A stretch of DNA of 64,000 nucleotides from Pyruvatibacter mobilis. Lineage in GTDB: Bacteria; Pseudomonadota; Alphaproteobacteria; CGMCC-115125. Positions 42,634-51,455 of this stretch are shown one piece after another; position 1 is the first letter of the stretch, and the number at the start of each line of letters is the position of its first letter. The position numbers were made by a program, and so were the translations under genes. The stretch lies in contig NZ_CP051630.1 in NCBI RefSeq assembly GCF_012848855.1, forward strand, positions 2,087,501 to 2,151,500, given 5' to 3'. Below the pieces are notes generated by a model. The model saw only the letters and a program-made list of their open reading frames with translations, searched no databases and was not told the DNA's origin.

Positions 42634-43251
42634 ATGACCGTGCCGAAGGACAGTGACGCCCCGCGCGCCTGGCAGCGCATGCTCAGCGGGCGGCGGCTTG
42701 ATCTGATCAACCCGTCGCCGCTCGACGTGGAGATCGAGGACATTGCCCACGGGTTGGCGCGGGTCGCGCGCTGGAACGGGCAGACGGTGGGGGATCACGC
42801 CTATAGCGTGGCGCAGCACTCCCTGCTGGTCACGGACCTTGCGCAGGCTTTCGCACCGGACTGGGACCAGACCAAGCTGCTGGCCGCGCTGCTGCATGAC
42901 GCACCGGAATATGTCATCGGCGACATGATCAGCCCCTTCAAGGCAGCCCTGGGCGTTGACTACAAGACCTTCGAAACGCGGCTGGAGGAGGCGATCCACA
43001 TCCGCTTCGGCATTCCCGCACAAACGCCGAGACACGTGACCCGCACCATCAAGCGGGCGGATCACGTGTCGGCCTATCTGGAAGCTGTGGAGCTTGCGGG
43101 GTTCGAGCCTGCGGAAGCGGCGCGGCTGTTCGGCCGGCCGCGGCTGACGCCGGCCCAGTCCCGGGCGGCGCGGCGGTGGATCAAGCCGCTGCCGGTGCGT
43201 GAGGCACAGGATGCCTACCTCAAACGCTTCGCGACCCTGGCGGCGGGGTAG
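42634..43251 (+). CDS. HD-domain phosphohydrolase
   Basis: The 205-aa protein has the HD metal motif: His in AYSVAQHSLLVT, the HD pair in AALLHDAPEYVIGDMISPFK, and a later Asp in IKRADHVSAYLEA. This layout (with E after HDAPE) resembles YfbR-type 5'-nucleotidases and other small HD hydrolases. Substrate unknown; likely a nucleotide phosphate. GAGAGGATG sits before the ATG. It ends convergently with the DJ-1/PfpI gene at a hairpin. Confidence 0.85.
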   Translation: MTVPKDSDAPRAWQRMLSGRRLDLINPSPLDVEIEDIAHGLARVARWNGQTVGDHAYSVAQHSLLVTDLAQAFAPDWDQTKLLAALLHDAPEYVIGDMISPFKAALGVDYKTFETRLEEAIHIRFGIPAQTPRHVTRTIKRADHVSAYLEAVELAGFEPAEAARLFGRPRLTPAQSRAARRWIKPLPVREAQDAYLKRFATLAAG

Positions 43252-43295
43252 CCGGATCGCGGGATGCCGACAGGCGGCCGGCGCCGCGCCACCCG

Positions 43296-43332
43296 GGTCC
43301 CCCCAAGGCTGAGCGCCGTCATTGGGGGAACC
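43296..43332. terminator. Hairpin between convergent HD and DJ-1/PfpI genes
   Basis: CCCCCAA (43300-43306) pairs with TTGGGGG (43322-43328) around a 15-base loop, and three more pairs form outside one mismatch. It sits in the 112-bp gap between the two stops. There is no T tract, so it may be a weak or bidirectional end signal. Confidence 0.4.
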
Positions 43333-43363
43333 GGAGGCAGGGCCGCAGCCTCAAACCAAAGCT

Positions 43364-43924
43364 CTAGGCTGCGGCGCGGGTGTGCTGGCCTTCGAGAATT
43401 TCCTCGGCGATCTTCTTGCTGAAGACTTCAAGGTCATCCGGGTTACGGGACGTGATCAGGCCGTTATCGGCCACCACCGCCTCGTCCACCCAGGTGGCAC
43501 CGGCATTCTTCACGTCGGTCTTCACCGACGGGTAGGACGTCATGGTCGCGCCTTCGGCGATGCCTGTCTCCACCAGCAGCCAGGGGGCGTGGCAGATCGC
43601 CGCCAGCACCTTGCCGCTTTCATAGGCGCGCTTGATGAACGCCAGGGCGTCGTCATTGACGCGCAGCAGGTCCGGGTTGATCTGGCCGCCGGGCAGCACG
43701 AGGGCGTCGTAATCATCCATGGATGCTTGGTCCAGCGTCTTGTCGATCGAGACAGGGCGGCCCCAATCGTCGCCGTCCCAGCCCTTGATGTCACCATCTT
43801 CGGGCGCGATCACATGCACCTCGGCGCCCATCCCGGCCAGGCGGTCGCGGGGGACTTCCAGTTCCGACTGCTCGAAGCCGTGGGTGGCGAGCAGTGCGAT
43901 GCGTTTGCCTTTGAGATCGGCCAT
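43364..43924 (-). CDS. DJ-1/PfpI family (type 1 glutamine amidotransferase-like) protein
   Basis: The 186-aa protein has the nucleophile elbow LAAICHAPWLL with the reactive Cys (about residue 106), flanked by Glu in FEQSELEVP and the following His, as in PfpI/YhbO. These act as proteases, chaperones or glyoxal-damage repair enzymes, depending on study; I give no precise role. The start is placed at MADLKGKRI with GGAGG-like GAGGCC upstream; the 28-residue upstream extension has no support. Confidence 0.88.
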   Translation of the reverse strand: MADLKGKRIALLATHGFEQSELEVPRDRLAGMGAEVHVIAPEDGDIKGWDGDDWGRPVSIDKTLDQASMDDYDALVLPGGQINPDLLRVNDDALAFIKRAYESGKVLAAICHAPWLLVETGIAEGATMTSYPSVKTDVKNAGATWVDEAVVADNGLITSRNPDDLEVFSKKIAEEILEGQHTRAAA

Positions 43925-44061
43925 GGGGGCCTCCTTTCGGACTCGGTTACGGGATGCCTGATCAACCGGCTGCCCCCGGCCGTTGTTCCGAAGAAACCCG
44001 GCCCGCATGTCGCGGCCCCCACATCTCCCTTAAATCCGGGCCTTGAAAGATGGGGGGCACC

Positions 44062-44082
44062 TAATGCTACAAATGAGCAAAA
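44062..44082 (+). promoter_or_regulatory. Candidate operator in front of the NrtR/NadQ-like gene
   Basis: TAATGCT (44062-44068), seven bases, then AGCAAAA (44076-44082). The nadA promoter carries the same layout with perfect symmetry (TAATGCT-N7-AGCATTA). The site lies 34 bp upstream of the GTG at 44116, so the regulator probably controls itself. Confidence 0.55.
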
Positions 44083-44115
44083 GTGCGGCAGCCCCCGAAC
44101 GGAGAGCGATCACAG

Positions 44116-45168
44116 GTGGCGCGGAAGCAGACCACGGCAGGACCCGGCTTTGACGACACCTCCACTGCAGTGGTGGTGGGCCTCAACGCGGCCATCGTGA
44201 CCATCGCCGAAGCCGAGCCGCGGACCCTGGTGGTGCGCGCGCCGGGGCAATGGGATGCCCTGCCCTTCGGCCCGTTCGACCCGCTCAAGCACCGCACCAT
44301 GGATGTGGGCCTCCGGCGCTGGGTGCAGGACCAGACCAAGCTCGATCTGGGCTATGTGGAACAGCTTTATACGTTCGGCGACCGCGGCCGGCACCGGCAC
44401 CCGGAGGATACCGGGCCGCATATCGTGTCGGTCGGCTATCTGGCGCTGGTGCGGGCGCAGGACATGGGTGAGGACGCCACCGCGCAGCAGAGCAGCTGGC
44501 GCTGCTGGTACAGTTACTTCCCGTGGGAGGACTGGCGGCAGGGTCGGCCGGCAATCATCGACGGCAAGATCGCCCCGCTGGTGGGGGAGTGGGTGGCCCG
44601 CGCCACGACGCCTGCCCTCAAGGCGCGGCGGCGGGAGCGGCTGGATCTGTGTTTCGGCCTCAACGGCATCGCCTGGGACGAGGAAAAGGTGCTCGAGCGC
44701 TTCGAGCTGCTGTATGAGGCGGGCCTTGCCGACGAGGCGGCGATGGACGGGCGCAAGAACGCCCGCCGCAGACTGGGCGTCGCGGAAGACGCGCAGGATG
44801 TGCCCGCCCTCGGCGACCCGATGCTGCATGACCATCGCCGCATCCTCGCCACCGCCATGGGCCGGCTGCGGGCCAAGCTCAAATACCGGCCCGTCGTGTT
44901 CGAGCTGATGGCGGAGGAATTCACCCTCACCGAATTACAGACCACCGTGGAAGCGGTGATGGGCCAGAAGCTGCACAAGCAGAATTTCCGCCGCCAGGTG
45001 GAAAAGACGGGCCTTGTGGAAGGCACGGGCCGGATGACCACCAAGACCGGCGGGCGGCCCGCCGAGCAGTTCCGCTTCCGCCGGGAAGTTGTGACGGAGC
45101 GCGCGGCACCGGGCGTGCGCGTGGGTGCGCCAGTGCGCGGACGCAGCAGCCGGGCGGCGGCGCGCTAG
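44116..45168 (+). CDS. NrtR/NadQ-type NAD-biosynthesis repressor (Nudix-like plus winged helix)
   Basis: The 350-aa protein has a Nudix-fold domain (residues about 10-170). Its Nudix box is degenerate: RRWVQDQTKLDLGYVEQLYT replaces the catalytic RExxEE. Then comes a winged-helix domain (about 255-330) with FELMAEEFTLTELQTTVEAV, HKQNFRRQVEKTGLV and GGRPAEQFRF. NrtR and the alphaproteobacterial NadQ regulators use a Nudix-like domain to sense NAD-related ligands and repress NAD genes. nadABC lie 1.7 kb downstream and share an operator-like sequence with this gene. The GTG start at 44116 is chosen for GGAGAG upstream; GTG 44083 would lie on the operator. Confidence 0.86.
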   Translation: MARKQTTAGPGFDDTSTAVVVGLNAAIVTIAEAEPRTLVVRAPGQWDALPFGPFDPLKHRTMDVGLRRWVQDQTKLDLGYVEQLYTFGDRGRHRHPEDTGPHIVSVGYLALVRAQDMGEDATAQQSSWRCWYSYFPWEDWRQGRPAIIDGKIAPLVGEWVARATTPALKARRRERLDLCFGLNGIAWDEEKVLERFELLYEAGLADEAAMDGRKNARRRLGVAEDAQDVPALGDPMLHDHRRILATAMGRLRAKLKYRPVVFELMAEEFTLTELQTTVEAVMGQKLHKQNFRRQVEKTGLVEGTGRMTTKTGGRPAEQFRFRREVVTERAAPGVRVGAPVRGRSSRAAAR

Positions 45169-45183
45169 GAACCGGTCCTAACC

Positions 45184-45903
45184 CTAGTCCCTGCTTGGTT
45201 TTTCGTCCGTATCCGGACGGGTGGCGTTGGCGAACGCCCGCATGACGGCCTTGGTCCGCAACAGGCCGAAAAAGGACATCATGCGGTTGATGGCCTCGAA
45301 GGCGAGATCGGCAGCTTCCTGCTGGCCCACATTCTTGCCAATGCTGGCGAGAAAGCTCTCCACCTCCCGCTGGCCGAGATCATTGGCGTTCGCCACATAG
45401 AAGCCCAACTGCGCGGGGTTGAAGCCCTTGTCGGTGGTGAAGCCGACGCGGCGCATGTCGCCGCAGATGGCAACGATCTCCGCATCAGTCCGCGACAGCA
45501 TGGTCTCCCCGTCCTGCTCCTTGAGGCGCACGGCCTTGATCTCCTGAAGCGCGTGAGCGTCTTCTTCCGCCTGCGGATTGCGTTCGATGACGGATGCCAG
45601 CGGCACCAGGGCGTCGTAGCGGTCGAGGCGGGCGGCGACGAGCTGTTCGAGATGCGGGAAAGCGCCGATGCTGAGGGAGGGGTCGGAGACATCACCCGAA
45701 AGCACGCGCTTGATCTGCGGCAGGGTCATCCCCTCCTCCTTGTGGAGGCGGCGGATGAGGCGAATGCCATCCACATGGGCCTGATCGTAATCAGCCACGT
45801 TGGGTTTGGACCGCTTGGGCTCGGGCAGCAGGCCATGGCGGAAATAGACGCGGATGGTCTCGCGGTTGACGCCGGTGGCTGCTTCCAGGTCACGCATCTT
45901 CAT
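45184..45903 (-). CDS. MerR-family transcriptional regulator
   Basis: The 239-aa protein starts with a MerR winged HTH: MKMRDLEAATGVNRETIRVY, FRHGLLPEPKR, and the wing helix VDGIRLIRRLHKEEGMTLPQIKRVL (in pieces: RLIRRLHKEEGMTL, PQIKRVLSG). The effector part (about 75-239) is longer than in metal sensors and has no Cys cluster, so it probably senses an organic ligand or a protein partner. It ends convergently 15 bp from the NrtR/NadQ-like gene. The first in-frame ATG (45921) is less likely than MKMRD at 45903. Confidence 0.85.
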   Translation of the reverse strand: MKMRDLEAATGVNRETIRVYFRHGLLPEPKRSKPNVADYDQAHVDGIRLIRRLHKEEGMTLPQIKRVLSGDVSDPSLSIGAFPHLEQLVAARLDRYDALVPLASVIERNPQAEEDAHALQEIKAVRLKEQDGETMLSRTDAEIVAICGDMRRVGFTTDKGFNPAQLGFYVANANDLGQREVESFLASIGKNVGQQEAADLAFEAINRMMSFFGLLRTKAVMRAFANATRPDTDEKPSRD

Positions 45904-45996
45904 GGGCGAGGCATAGCGCACTTTTGCGGGCCGCTCTAACGCATTCTGCGGGCGATCACATATCCGCTGGCGGCGGCATGCCCCCTCGCCCCGCTC

Positions 45997-46596
45997 TCAG
46001 ACAGCCTGTGCCACCGCGCGGCGGCGGAGCAGGATGAGGGCGACGAACAGCACGCAGGCGATGCCGACAGCGGCCGGAAAGAGGACCGTGGCCCATGTGT
46101 AAGCCTCGAGCGCCAGCACCACGCAGCCATTCCGCAGCGCCATCAGCGTGAAGAAGGTGGCGTTCTCCTCATGCGGGGCACCATAGGCCTTGCGCATGGA
46201 CGGGCCGAAGCCCAGCAAGTCCACGATTGTGAGAATGACGACGGCATAAAGCGGGTCGGACGTCAGCCACCACAGGGGGAGCGCTGTTATGGCCAGCGCC
46301 AGATAGACCCAATCAGACGCCACGATGGTGGTGTCGGCGGTCGTGCGCATGGCCAGGAACGCAACGAGGAAGGTGACGGCGCCGGAAATGCCGATGGGCC
46401 ATGCCCCGATGCCCGCCCCGTCCGCCAGTTGAGCGAAGAAGACAACAACGGTGCCCCCCGCCCAGATGAGCCACGAAAAGACGTGCGGCCGGGTCTCATC
46501 GCGCAGGATGGCGCGCATATAGGGCAGGAAGGCCACGAAAGTGAGGACCAGCGCCAGGAGGCTGAAGAGCTGTTTGTCGAGGGGAATGCCGGCCAT
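45997..46596 (-). CDS. Integral membrane protein, six to seven segments
   Basis: The 199-aa product is almost entirely hydrophobic, starting MAGIPLDKQLFSLLALVLTF and including HVFSWLIWAGGTVVVFFAQ, GISGAVTFLVAFLAMR, WVYLALAITALPLWWLTS, YAVVILTIVDLLGFGP, and a final VGIACVLFVALILLRRR. The repeated Pro/Trp-containing segments recall SWEET or PQ-loop type carriers, but no signature is certain. It lies between MerR and nadA, so it could transport an NAD-related compound; that is speculation. Confidence 0.72.
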   Translation of the reverse strand: MAGIPLDKQLFSLLALVLTFVAFLPYMRAILRDETRPHVFSWLIWAGGTVVVFFAQLADGAGIGAWPIGISGAVTFLVAFLAMRTTADTTIVASDWVYLALAITALPLWWLTSDPLYAVVILTIVDLLGFGPSMRKAYGAPHEENATFFTLMALRNGCVVLALEAYTWATVLFPAAVGIACVLFVALILLRRRAVAQAV

Positions 46597-46759
46597 GATA
46601 CGCTGCCTGACTGCCTGTTGGTTCCGTGCCCGCACAACGCCCGCTCGGCGCCTCCTCAGCGCCCGCCGGGCCGGATGAGTGATCCGGGCAAAGTGATTTG
46701 CCTCAGTACTTTAGTCGGAAATGGCTTGATCCTGCGAGAGACCGCCCCATTTACCAGAC

Positions 46760-46788
46760 TTGACAGGGGTAATGCTCAAACGTAGCAT
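46760..46788 (+). promoter_or_regulatory. Sigma70-type promoter of nadABC
   Basis: TTGACA (46760-46765) and TAGCAT (46783-46788) with 17-bp spacing; TTGACA is a consensus -35. The spacer and -10 are covered by the operator-like inverted repeat at 46769-46791. Confidence 0.7.
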
Positions 46789-46791
46789 TAC
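46769..46791. promoter_or_regulatory. Inverted-repeat operator overlapping the nadA promoter
   Basis: GTAATGCT (46769-46776), 7-base spacer CAAACGT, AGCATTAC (46784-46791): perfect 8-bp arms. Bound repressor would cover the -10 and part of the spacer. The matching half-sites upstream of the NrtR/NadQ-like gene support NAD-dependent repression. Confidence 0.7.
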
Positions 46792-46839
46792 TCCCAGATG
46801 ACAGTGCGGATTGACGTCCGCCTTTTTTGCGGCCCTCCA

Positions 46840-46858
46840 TATACTCAAAATGAGTATA
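46840..46858. promoter_or_regulatory. Second palindrome in the nadA leader
   Basis: TATACTCA (46840-46847), AAA, TGAGTATA (46851-46858): perfect 8-bp arms, 34 bp before the ATG and downstream of the putative start of transcription. It differs in sequence from the first operator, so it may serve another regulator (the MerR gene is nearby) or a second promoter. Confidence 0.6.
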
Positions 46859-46892
46859 ACGCCGCTGCCCAGACTGCAAGGGAGGCCTGGCC

Positions 46893-47990
46893 ATGACCAT
46901 CGTGTATGACGCCAGCATCAATGACGGGATCAAGCGCACGCAGGCCAAGGCGCCCGCTGCCGCACCAAAGGCCAAAAAGCCGGTGCCGGAATTCGAAGTT
47001 CCGGAATACACCCCCGGCCTGGCGAAAGAGATGTCTTCGCTCTACGCGCGGGTGTCGAAGGTCATCCCTTCCGTCGAGTGGCCTTTCTTTGCGCCCTATA
47101 TCTACGAGATCAACCGCCTCAAGGCGGAGAAGAACGCGGTGATCCTGGCGCATAATTACATGACGCCGGAAATCTTCCACTGCGTGTCCGATATCGCGGG
47201 CGACAGCCTGCAGCTGGCCATTGAGGCCACCAAGGTCGAGGAAGAAGTGATCGTCCAGTGCGGCGTGCACTTCATGGCCGAGACCTCGAAGCTCCTGAAC
47301 CCTCAGAAAAAAGTGATCATCCCCGACGAGATGGCCGGCTGCTCGCTGGCCTCCTCCATCACCGGGGCCGATGTCCGCGCCATGCGCGAAGCCTATCCCG
47401 ACGTGCCGGTGGTGACCTATGTGAACACCTCCGCCGAGGTGAAGGCGGAGACCGATATCTGCTGCACGTCGTCGAACGCGCTGAAGGTTGTCGAAAGCCT
47501 CAACGTGCCGCGCGTCATGTGCATCCCGGACGAATATCTCGCCCGCAATGTGCAGAAGCAGACCGATGTGGAGATCATCACCTACAAGGGCTCCTGCGAA
47601 GTGCATGAGCGCTTCACCCCGGAAGAGCTGCGCGAATATCGCGAGAACGATCCGGGCATCAAGATCATCGCCCATCCCGAGTGCCCGCCCAACGTGCTGG
47701 ACGAAGCCGATTTCTCCGGCTCCACCTCGGCGATGATCAACTGGGTGAAGGACAACCAGCCCGCCAAGGTGATGATGGTGACCGAGTGCTCCATGTCGGA
47801 CAATGTGGCGGTGGAGAACCCGAATGTGGAGTTCATCCGCCCGTGCAATCTGTGCCCGCACATGAAACGCATCACCCTGCCGAAGATCCTGGCCTCGCTG
47901 CACTCCATGCAGGACGAGGTGACGATTGACCCGGCGATTGCCGAGCGTGCGCGGCTGCCGATCGAGCGGATGATCGCCCTCAACAATTAG
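46893..47990 (+). CDS. nadA: Quinolinate synthase
   Basis: Condenses iminoaspartate with dihydroxyacetone phosphate to quinolinate using a [4Fe-4S] cluster. The 365-aa protein has [38 protein letters not shown] with one cluster Cys, [25 protein letters not shown], and C-terminal [13 protein letters not shown], where CxxC supplies further cluster ligands. GGAGG seven bases before the ATG supports the start. It leads the nadABC operon (38 bp to nadB). Confidence 0.96.
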   Translation: MTIVYDASINDGIKRTQAKAPAAAPKAKKPVPEFEVPEYTPGLAKEMSSLYARVSKVIPSVEWPFFAPYIYEINRLKAEKNAVILAHNYMTPEIFHCVSDIAGDSLQLAIEATKVEEEVIVQCGVHFMAETSKLLNPQKKVIIPDEMAGCSLASSITGADVRAMREAYPDVPVVTYVNTSAEVKAETDICCTSSNALKVVESLNVPRVMCIPDEYLARNVQKQTDVEIITYKGSCEVHERFTPEELREYRENDPGIKIIAHPECPPNVLDEADFSGSTSAMINWVKDNQPAKVMMVTECSMSDNVAVENPNVEFIRPCNLCPHMKRITLPKILASLHSMQDEVTIDPAIAERARLPIERMIALNN

Positions 47991-48028
47991 GGCCGTCATC
48001 TGATCGTCCAGCCCGGAGGCGGGACATC

Positions 48029-49630
48029 ATGAGCACAGCAAACGAGCATCTGGCCGGTGACGCGCTGATCGCGGGTGCCGGGCTGGCAGGGCTGTTCACG
48101 GCCCTGAAGCTCGCTGACCGGGGCCGCCAGGTCACCGTGCTGTCCGGCGTAGCGCGTCCCGGCGGGGCCACCTCCACCTGGGCGCAGGGCGGCATCGCCG
48201 CAGCGCTGGGCCCCGACGACAGCGCGGACCTGCATGTGGCCGACACGCTGGCCGCCGGTGACGGGCTGGTGGATGAAGCCGCCGCCCGCGCCCTGGCCGA
48301 AGACGCGCCTGCCCGCATTGCCGATCTCGAAGCGCTAGGTGTTGCGTTCGACCGCAGGGCCGACGGCAGCTTTGCGCTGGGCCGGGAAGGCGCGCATTCG
48401 CGCAACCGCATTGCCCATGTGGGCGGTGACGGTGCCGGTGCCGCGATCATGAAGGCGCTGGGTCAGGCGGCTGAGGCACACCCCAACATTCACATCGTCC
48501 CCGGCTGGAACGCAGCTGATCTCATCGTCGAGGGCGGCAGTGTCACCGGCATCATGGCACGCGGCGGCGTGGAGCCGGACGCCCCCACCCTTGCCGTGCG
48601 GGCAGATACAACCGTGCTGGCGACCGGCGGTGTGGGCGCGCTTTACCGGGTGACCACCAACCCGCCGGGCTCGCGCGGCCACGGTCTGGGGCTCGCTGCC
48701 CGGGCGGGCGCCCGCGTGGCCGATGTCGAGTTCGTGCAGTTCCACCCCACCGCCATCGCCTGCGACGAAGACCCTGCCCCCCTTGCGACCGAGGCCCTGC
48801 GCGGGGAAGGCGCAACGCTTCACCGGGCTGATGGATCGCGGCTGATGGAAGGCGTGCATCCGGATCTTGAGCTTGCGCCGCGCGATATTGTGGCCCGCGA
48901 GATTGCCCGTGAAATCGCGCGCGGCGGCACGGTGTTGCTTGATTGCCGCACAGCAGTCGGCGCGCGGTTCGCCGAGCGCTTCCCCGCCGTGCATGCCGCC
49001 GCGCTGCGGGCGGGCATCGACCCGGTCACGCAGATGATCCCCGTGGCCCCGGCCGCGCATTACCATATGGGCGGCGTGGTGACGGATCTGACTGGGGCGA
49101 CAAGCCTTCAAGGCCTTTATGCCTGCGGCGAGGTCTCCCGCACCGGGGCGCACGGGGCCAACCGGCTGGCGTCCAATTCGCTGCTTGAATCCATCGTGTT
49201 CGGCGCACGCATTGCCGACGCCGTTGCGGGCCTCACGCCCGGCACGTCTGCGCCCAAGGCAGCCCCACAGGGCGGTGAAGCGCCCAAGGGGCCGGACCCG
49301 CATGCGGCGCAGATCATGCACCTACGCACCGCCATGTCGCTTTCTGTGGGCGTGGCGCGCGAGGCCGGTCAGTTGGCCGCAACGCTCGACATGATCCGCA
49401 GCTTTGACGCAGACGCCCGGCCCGAGGCGTCCGGCTACCGCAACATGCTTGCCGCCGCGCTGCTGATCACCGCCGCCGCCCATCGCCGCCATGAAAGCCG
49501 TGGCGGCCACGCCCGGCTTGATTATCCGCAGGCGGATGATGCCCTGGGGCGCCCCCTGCCCCTGACGCTGGACGAGGCCCGCGCGACGGGCCTTGCCGCT
49601 GCCCCCACTCCTGTCCAGAAGACGGCCTGA
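48029..49630 (+). CDS. nadB: L-aspartate oxidase
   Basis: Oxidises aspartate to iminoaspartate with FAD, feeding NadA. The 533-aa protein has the FAD dinucleotide loop [17 protein letters not shown] near the N-terminus, [13 protein letters not shown], the succinate-dehydrogenase-family block [31 protein letters not shown], and [13 protein letters not shown] near the C-terminus. The family His/Arg active site region [13 protein letters not shown] is intact. It is between nadA and nadC, 4 bp before nadC. Confidence 0.95.
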   Translation: MSTANEHLAGDALIAGAGLAGLFTALKLADRGRQVTVLSGVARPGGATSTWAQGGIAAALGPDDSADLHVADTLAAGDGLVDEAAARALAEDAPARIADLEALGVAFDRRADGSFALGREGAHSRNRIAHVGGDGAGAAIMKALGQAAEAHPNIHIVPGWNAADLIVEGGSVTGIMARGGVEPDAPTLAVRADTTVLATGGVGALYRVTTNPPGSRGHGLGLAARAGARVADVEFVQFHPTAIACDEDPAPLATEALRGEGATLHRADGSRLMEGVHPDLELAPRDIVAREIAREIARGGTVLLDCRTAVGARFAERFPAVHAAALRAGIDPVTQMIPVAPAAHYHMGGVVTDLTGATSLQGLYACGEVSRTGAHGANRLASNSLLESIVFGARIADAVAGLTPGTSAPKAAPQGGEAPKGPDPHAAQIMHLRTAMSLSVGVAREAGQLAATLDMIRSFDADARPEASGYRNMLAAALLITAAAHRRHESRGGHARLDYPQADDALGRPLPLTLDEARATGLAAAPTPVQKTA

Positions 49631-49634
49631 CACC

Positions 49635-50501
49635 ATGCCCCACAGCAATCTGCCCCCGATGCCCCGCCTGATCGTCGAGCCCGCCGTGCGCCGCGCGCTG
49701 GAAGAGGATCTTGGCCGCGCCGGTGACATCACCACCGATTATGTGGTGCCGGAAGATGTGCGGGCGCAGGCACGCATCGCCGCGCGCAAACCGGGCGTTG
49801 TGGCGGGGCTTGATGCGGCGCGTACTGCCTTCCGGCTGGTGGACCCGGACTTGATGATCGGAATTGAGCGGCGTGACGGCGACCGGCTGGAGCCGGGGGA
49901 CACGATCTGCCATCTGGACGGCAAGGCGCGCTCCATCCTCACCGGCGAGCGGGTTGCGCTCAATTTCCTCGGCCACATGTCGGGCATTGCCTCGGAGGCT
50001 GCAAAAATGTCCGCCCTCATCGCGCATACCAAGGCGAGGGTCACCTGCACCCGCAAGACGACGCCGGGCCTGCGCGCCTTCGAGAAGCATGCGGTGCGCT
50101 GCGGCGGCGGGTCCAATCACCGCTTCGGGCTCGATGACGGCCTGCTGATCAAGGACAACCACATCGCCGTGGCGGGCGGCGTCACCGCTGCCATTCAGGC
50201 TGCCAAGGCGCAGGCCGGGCACATGGTGAAGATCGAATGCGAGGTGGACACGCTCGACCAGCTGCGCGAGGCGCTTGATGCCGGGGCGGAAGCAATCCTG
50301 CTCGACAACATGGCGCCCGCCACCCTTGCCGAGGCCGTGGAGATCAATGACGGCCGGGCCGTGCTGGAAGCCTCCGGCGGCATCACGGCGGACACCATCG
50401 TGGGAGTTGCGGAAAGCGGCGTGGACCTCATTTCCGTGGGCTGGCTCACCCATTCCGCCCCGTCGCTCGATCTGGGTCTCGACATCGATTTCGGCGACTA
50501 G
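49635..50501 (+). CDS. nadC: Quinolinate phosphoribosyltransferase (nicotinate-nucleotide pyrophosphorylase)
   Basis: Converts quinolinate and PRPP to nicotinate mononucleotide, completing the de novo entry into NAD. The 288-aa protein shows [51 protein letters not shown]-type QPRTase motif (pieces: [26 protein letters not shown]), LIKDNHIA and the C-terminal EASGGI and [12 protein letters not shown]. The start at 49635 lies 4 bp after the nadB stop; MPRLIVEP at 49659 is an alternative. No third gene follows in the operon; the SDR starts 69 bp on. Confidence 0.95.
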   Translation: MPHSNLPPMPRLIVEPAVRRALEEDLGRAGDITTDYVVPEDVRAQARIAARKPGVVAGLDAARTAFRLVDPDLMIGIERRDGDRLEPGDTICHLDGKARSILTGERVALNFLGHMSGIASEAAKMSALIAHTKARVTCTRKTTPGLRAFEKHAVRCGGGSNHRFGLDDGLLIKDNHIAVAGGVTAAIQAAKAQAGHMVKIECEVDTLDQLREALDAGAEAILLDNMAPATLAEAVEINDGRAVLEASGGITADTIVGVAESGVDLISVGWLTHSAPSLDLGLDIDFGD

Positions 50502-50570
50502 CTTCCAACGCGGGGCCGGTGGGCCTAGAGTCTGCCCTGAAAACAAAAAGATGTTTCAGGGAGACGGGTC

Positions 50571-51413
50571 ATGAGCAAGACCAAGGCGGGCAACCGCAAA
50601 TCAATTTTCATCACCGGGGCTGCCAGCGGCATGGGCCGGGCGACGGCAGAGCTGTTTGCGTCCAAGGGCTGGTTTGTCGGCGCGACGGATGTGAACGAGC
50701 TTGGCCTCAAATCGCTTGAGGCCGATATCGGGCCGGACAATTGCTTCATCTCAACGCTGGATGTGACGAGTGCCGAGGATTTCGGGGCCGTGCTGGAGGC
50801 GTTCTCGAAGGATACGGGCGGGACGCTCGACCTACTGTTCAACAATGCCGGCATCGGCAATGGCGGCTTTTTCGACGAGATGGATTTCGCCGACGTGATG
50901 GCGGTGGTGAACGTCAATTTCATCGGCGTGCTGCGCGGCATCCACATGGCCTATCCGCTGCTCAAGGCGACGCCGAACTCGCTGTGCTTCACCACGTCCT
51001 CTTCCTCCGCCACCTTCGGCATGCCGGGCATCGCGGTCTATTCGGCGACCAAGCACGCGGTGAAGGGCCTGACGGAAGCGCTGTCGATCGAGTTTGCGCG
51101 CCACGGCGTGCGGGCAGCGGACGTGCTGCCGGGGCTGATCGACACGGCGATCCTGCCGGAGGGCACCACCGACAACGCGCCGAGCGAGGGCATGTTCCGG
51201 CTGATGCCGGCGGACTCGGTGGCTGTGTGTGTGTGGGAGGCCTATCACACGCCGGAGAAGCTGCACTGGTTCGTGCCGGAGGAGATCGGTGATCTCGACA
51301 AGGCCGCCGGCAACACGCCGGAGCTCGTGCGCGAGCAGCTCAAATCCACCGGGCCGCTGGCAGAGCTGATCCGCAACATGGAAGAAGAAAGCAAGAAGGC
51401 CGCCTCTGCCTGA
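50571..51413 (+). CDS. SDR-family oxidoreductase
   Basis: The 280-aa classical short-chain dehydrogenase has ITGAASGMGRATAELFA (cofactor loop), NAG in FNNAGIGNGG, TSSSSATFGMPG with the active Ser, and YSATKHAVKG with the Tyr-Lys pair. The C-terminal tail after the SDR core is about 30 residues and ends EEESKKAASA. GGGAGA-type ribosome site precedes the ATG. It may be co-transcribed with nadABC, but 69 bp separate it and no functional link is evident. Confidence 0.9.
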   Translation: MSKTKAGNRKSIFITGAASGMGRATAELFASKGWFVGATDVNELGLKSLEADIGPDNCFISTLDVTSAEDFGAVLEAFSKDTGGTLDLLFNNAGIGNGGFFDEMDFADVMAVVNVNFIGVLRGIHMAYPLLKATPNSLCFTTSSSSATFGMPGIAVYSATKHAVKGLTEALSIEFARHGVRAADVLPGLIDTAILPEGTTDNAPSEGMFRLMPADSVAVCVWEAYHTPEKLHWFVPEEIGDLDKAAGNTPELVREQLKSTGPLAELIRNMEEESKKAASA

Positions 51414-51423
51414 GACGGCCTTC
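51395..51423. terminator. Hairpin overlapping the SDR stop codon
   Basis: GAAGGCCG (51395-51402) pairs with CGGCCTTC (51416-51423) around a 13-base loop that contains the TGA. The T tract is poor. It lies between convergent genes. Confidence 0.4.
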
Positions 51424-51455
51424 CCGTTTGATCTTGCTATAAGCCCGGCTGGTGC

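Noticed and set aside
46845-47999. 384-codon minus-strand open frame over nadA
   Set aside because: Shadow of nadA; unusual composition and no recognisable domain.
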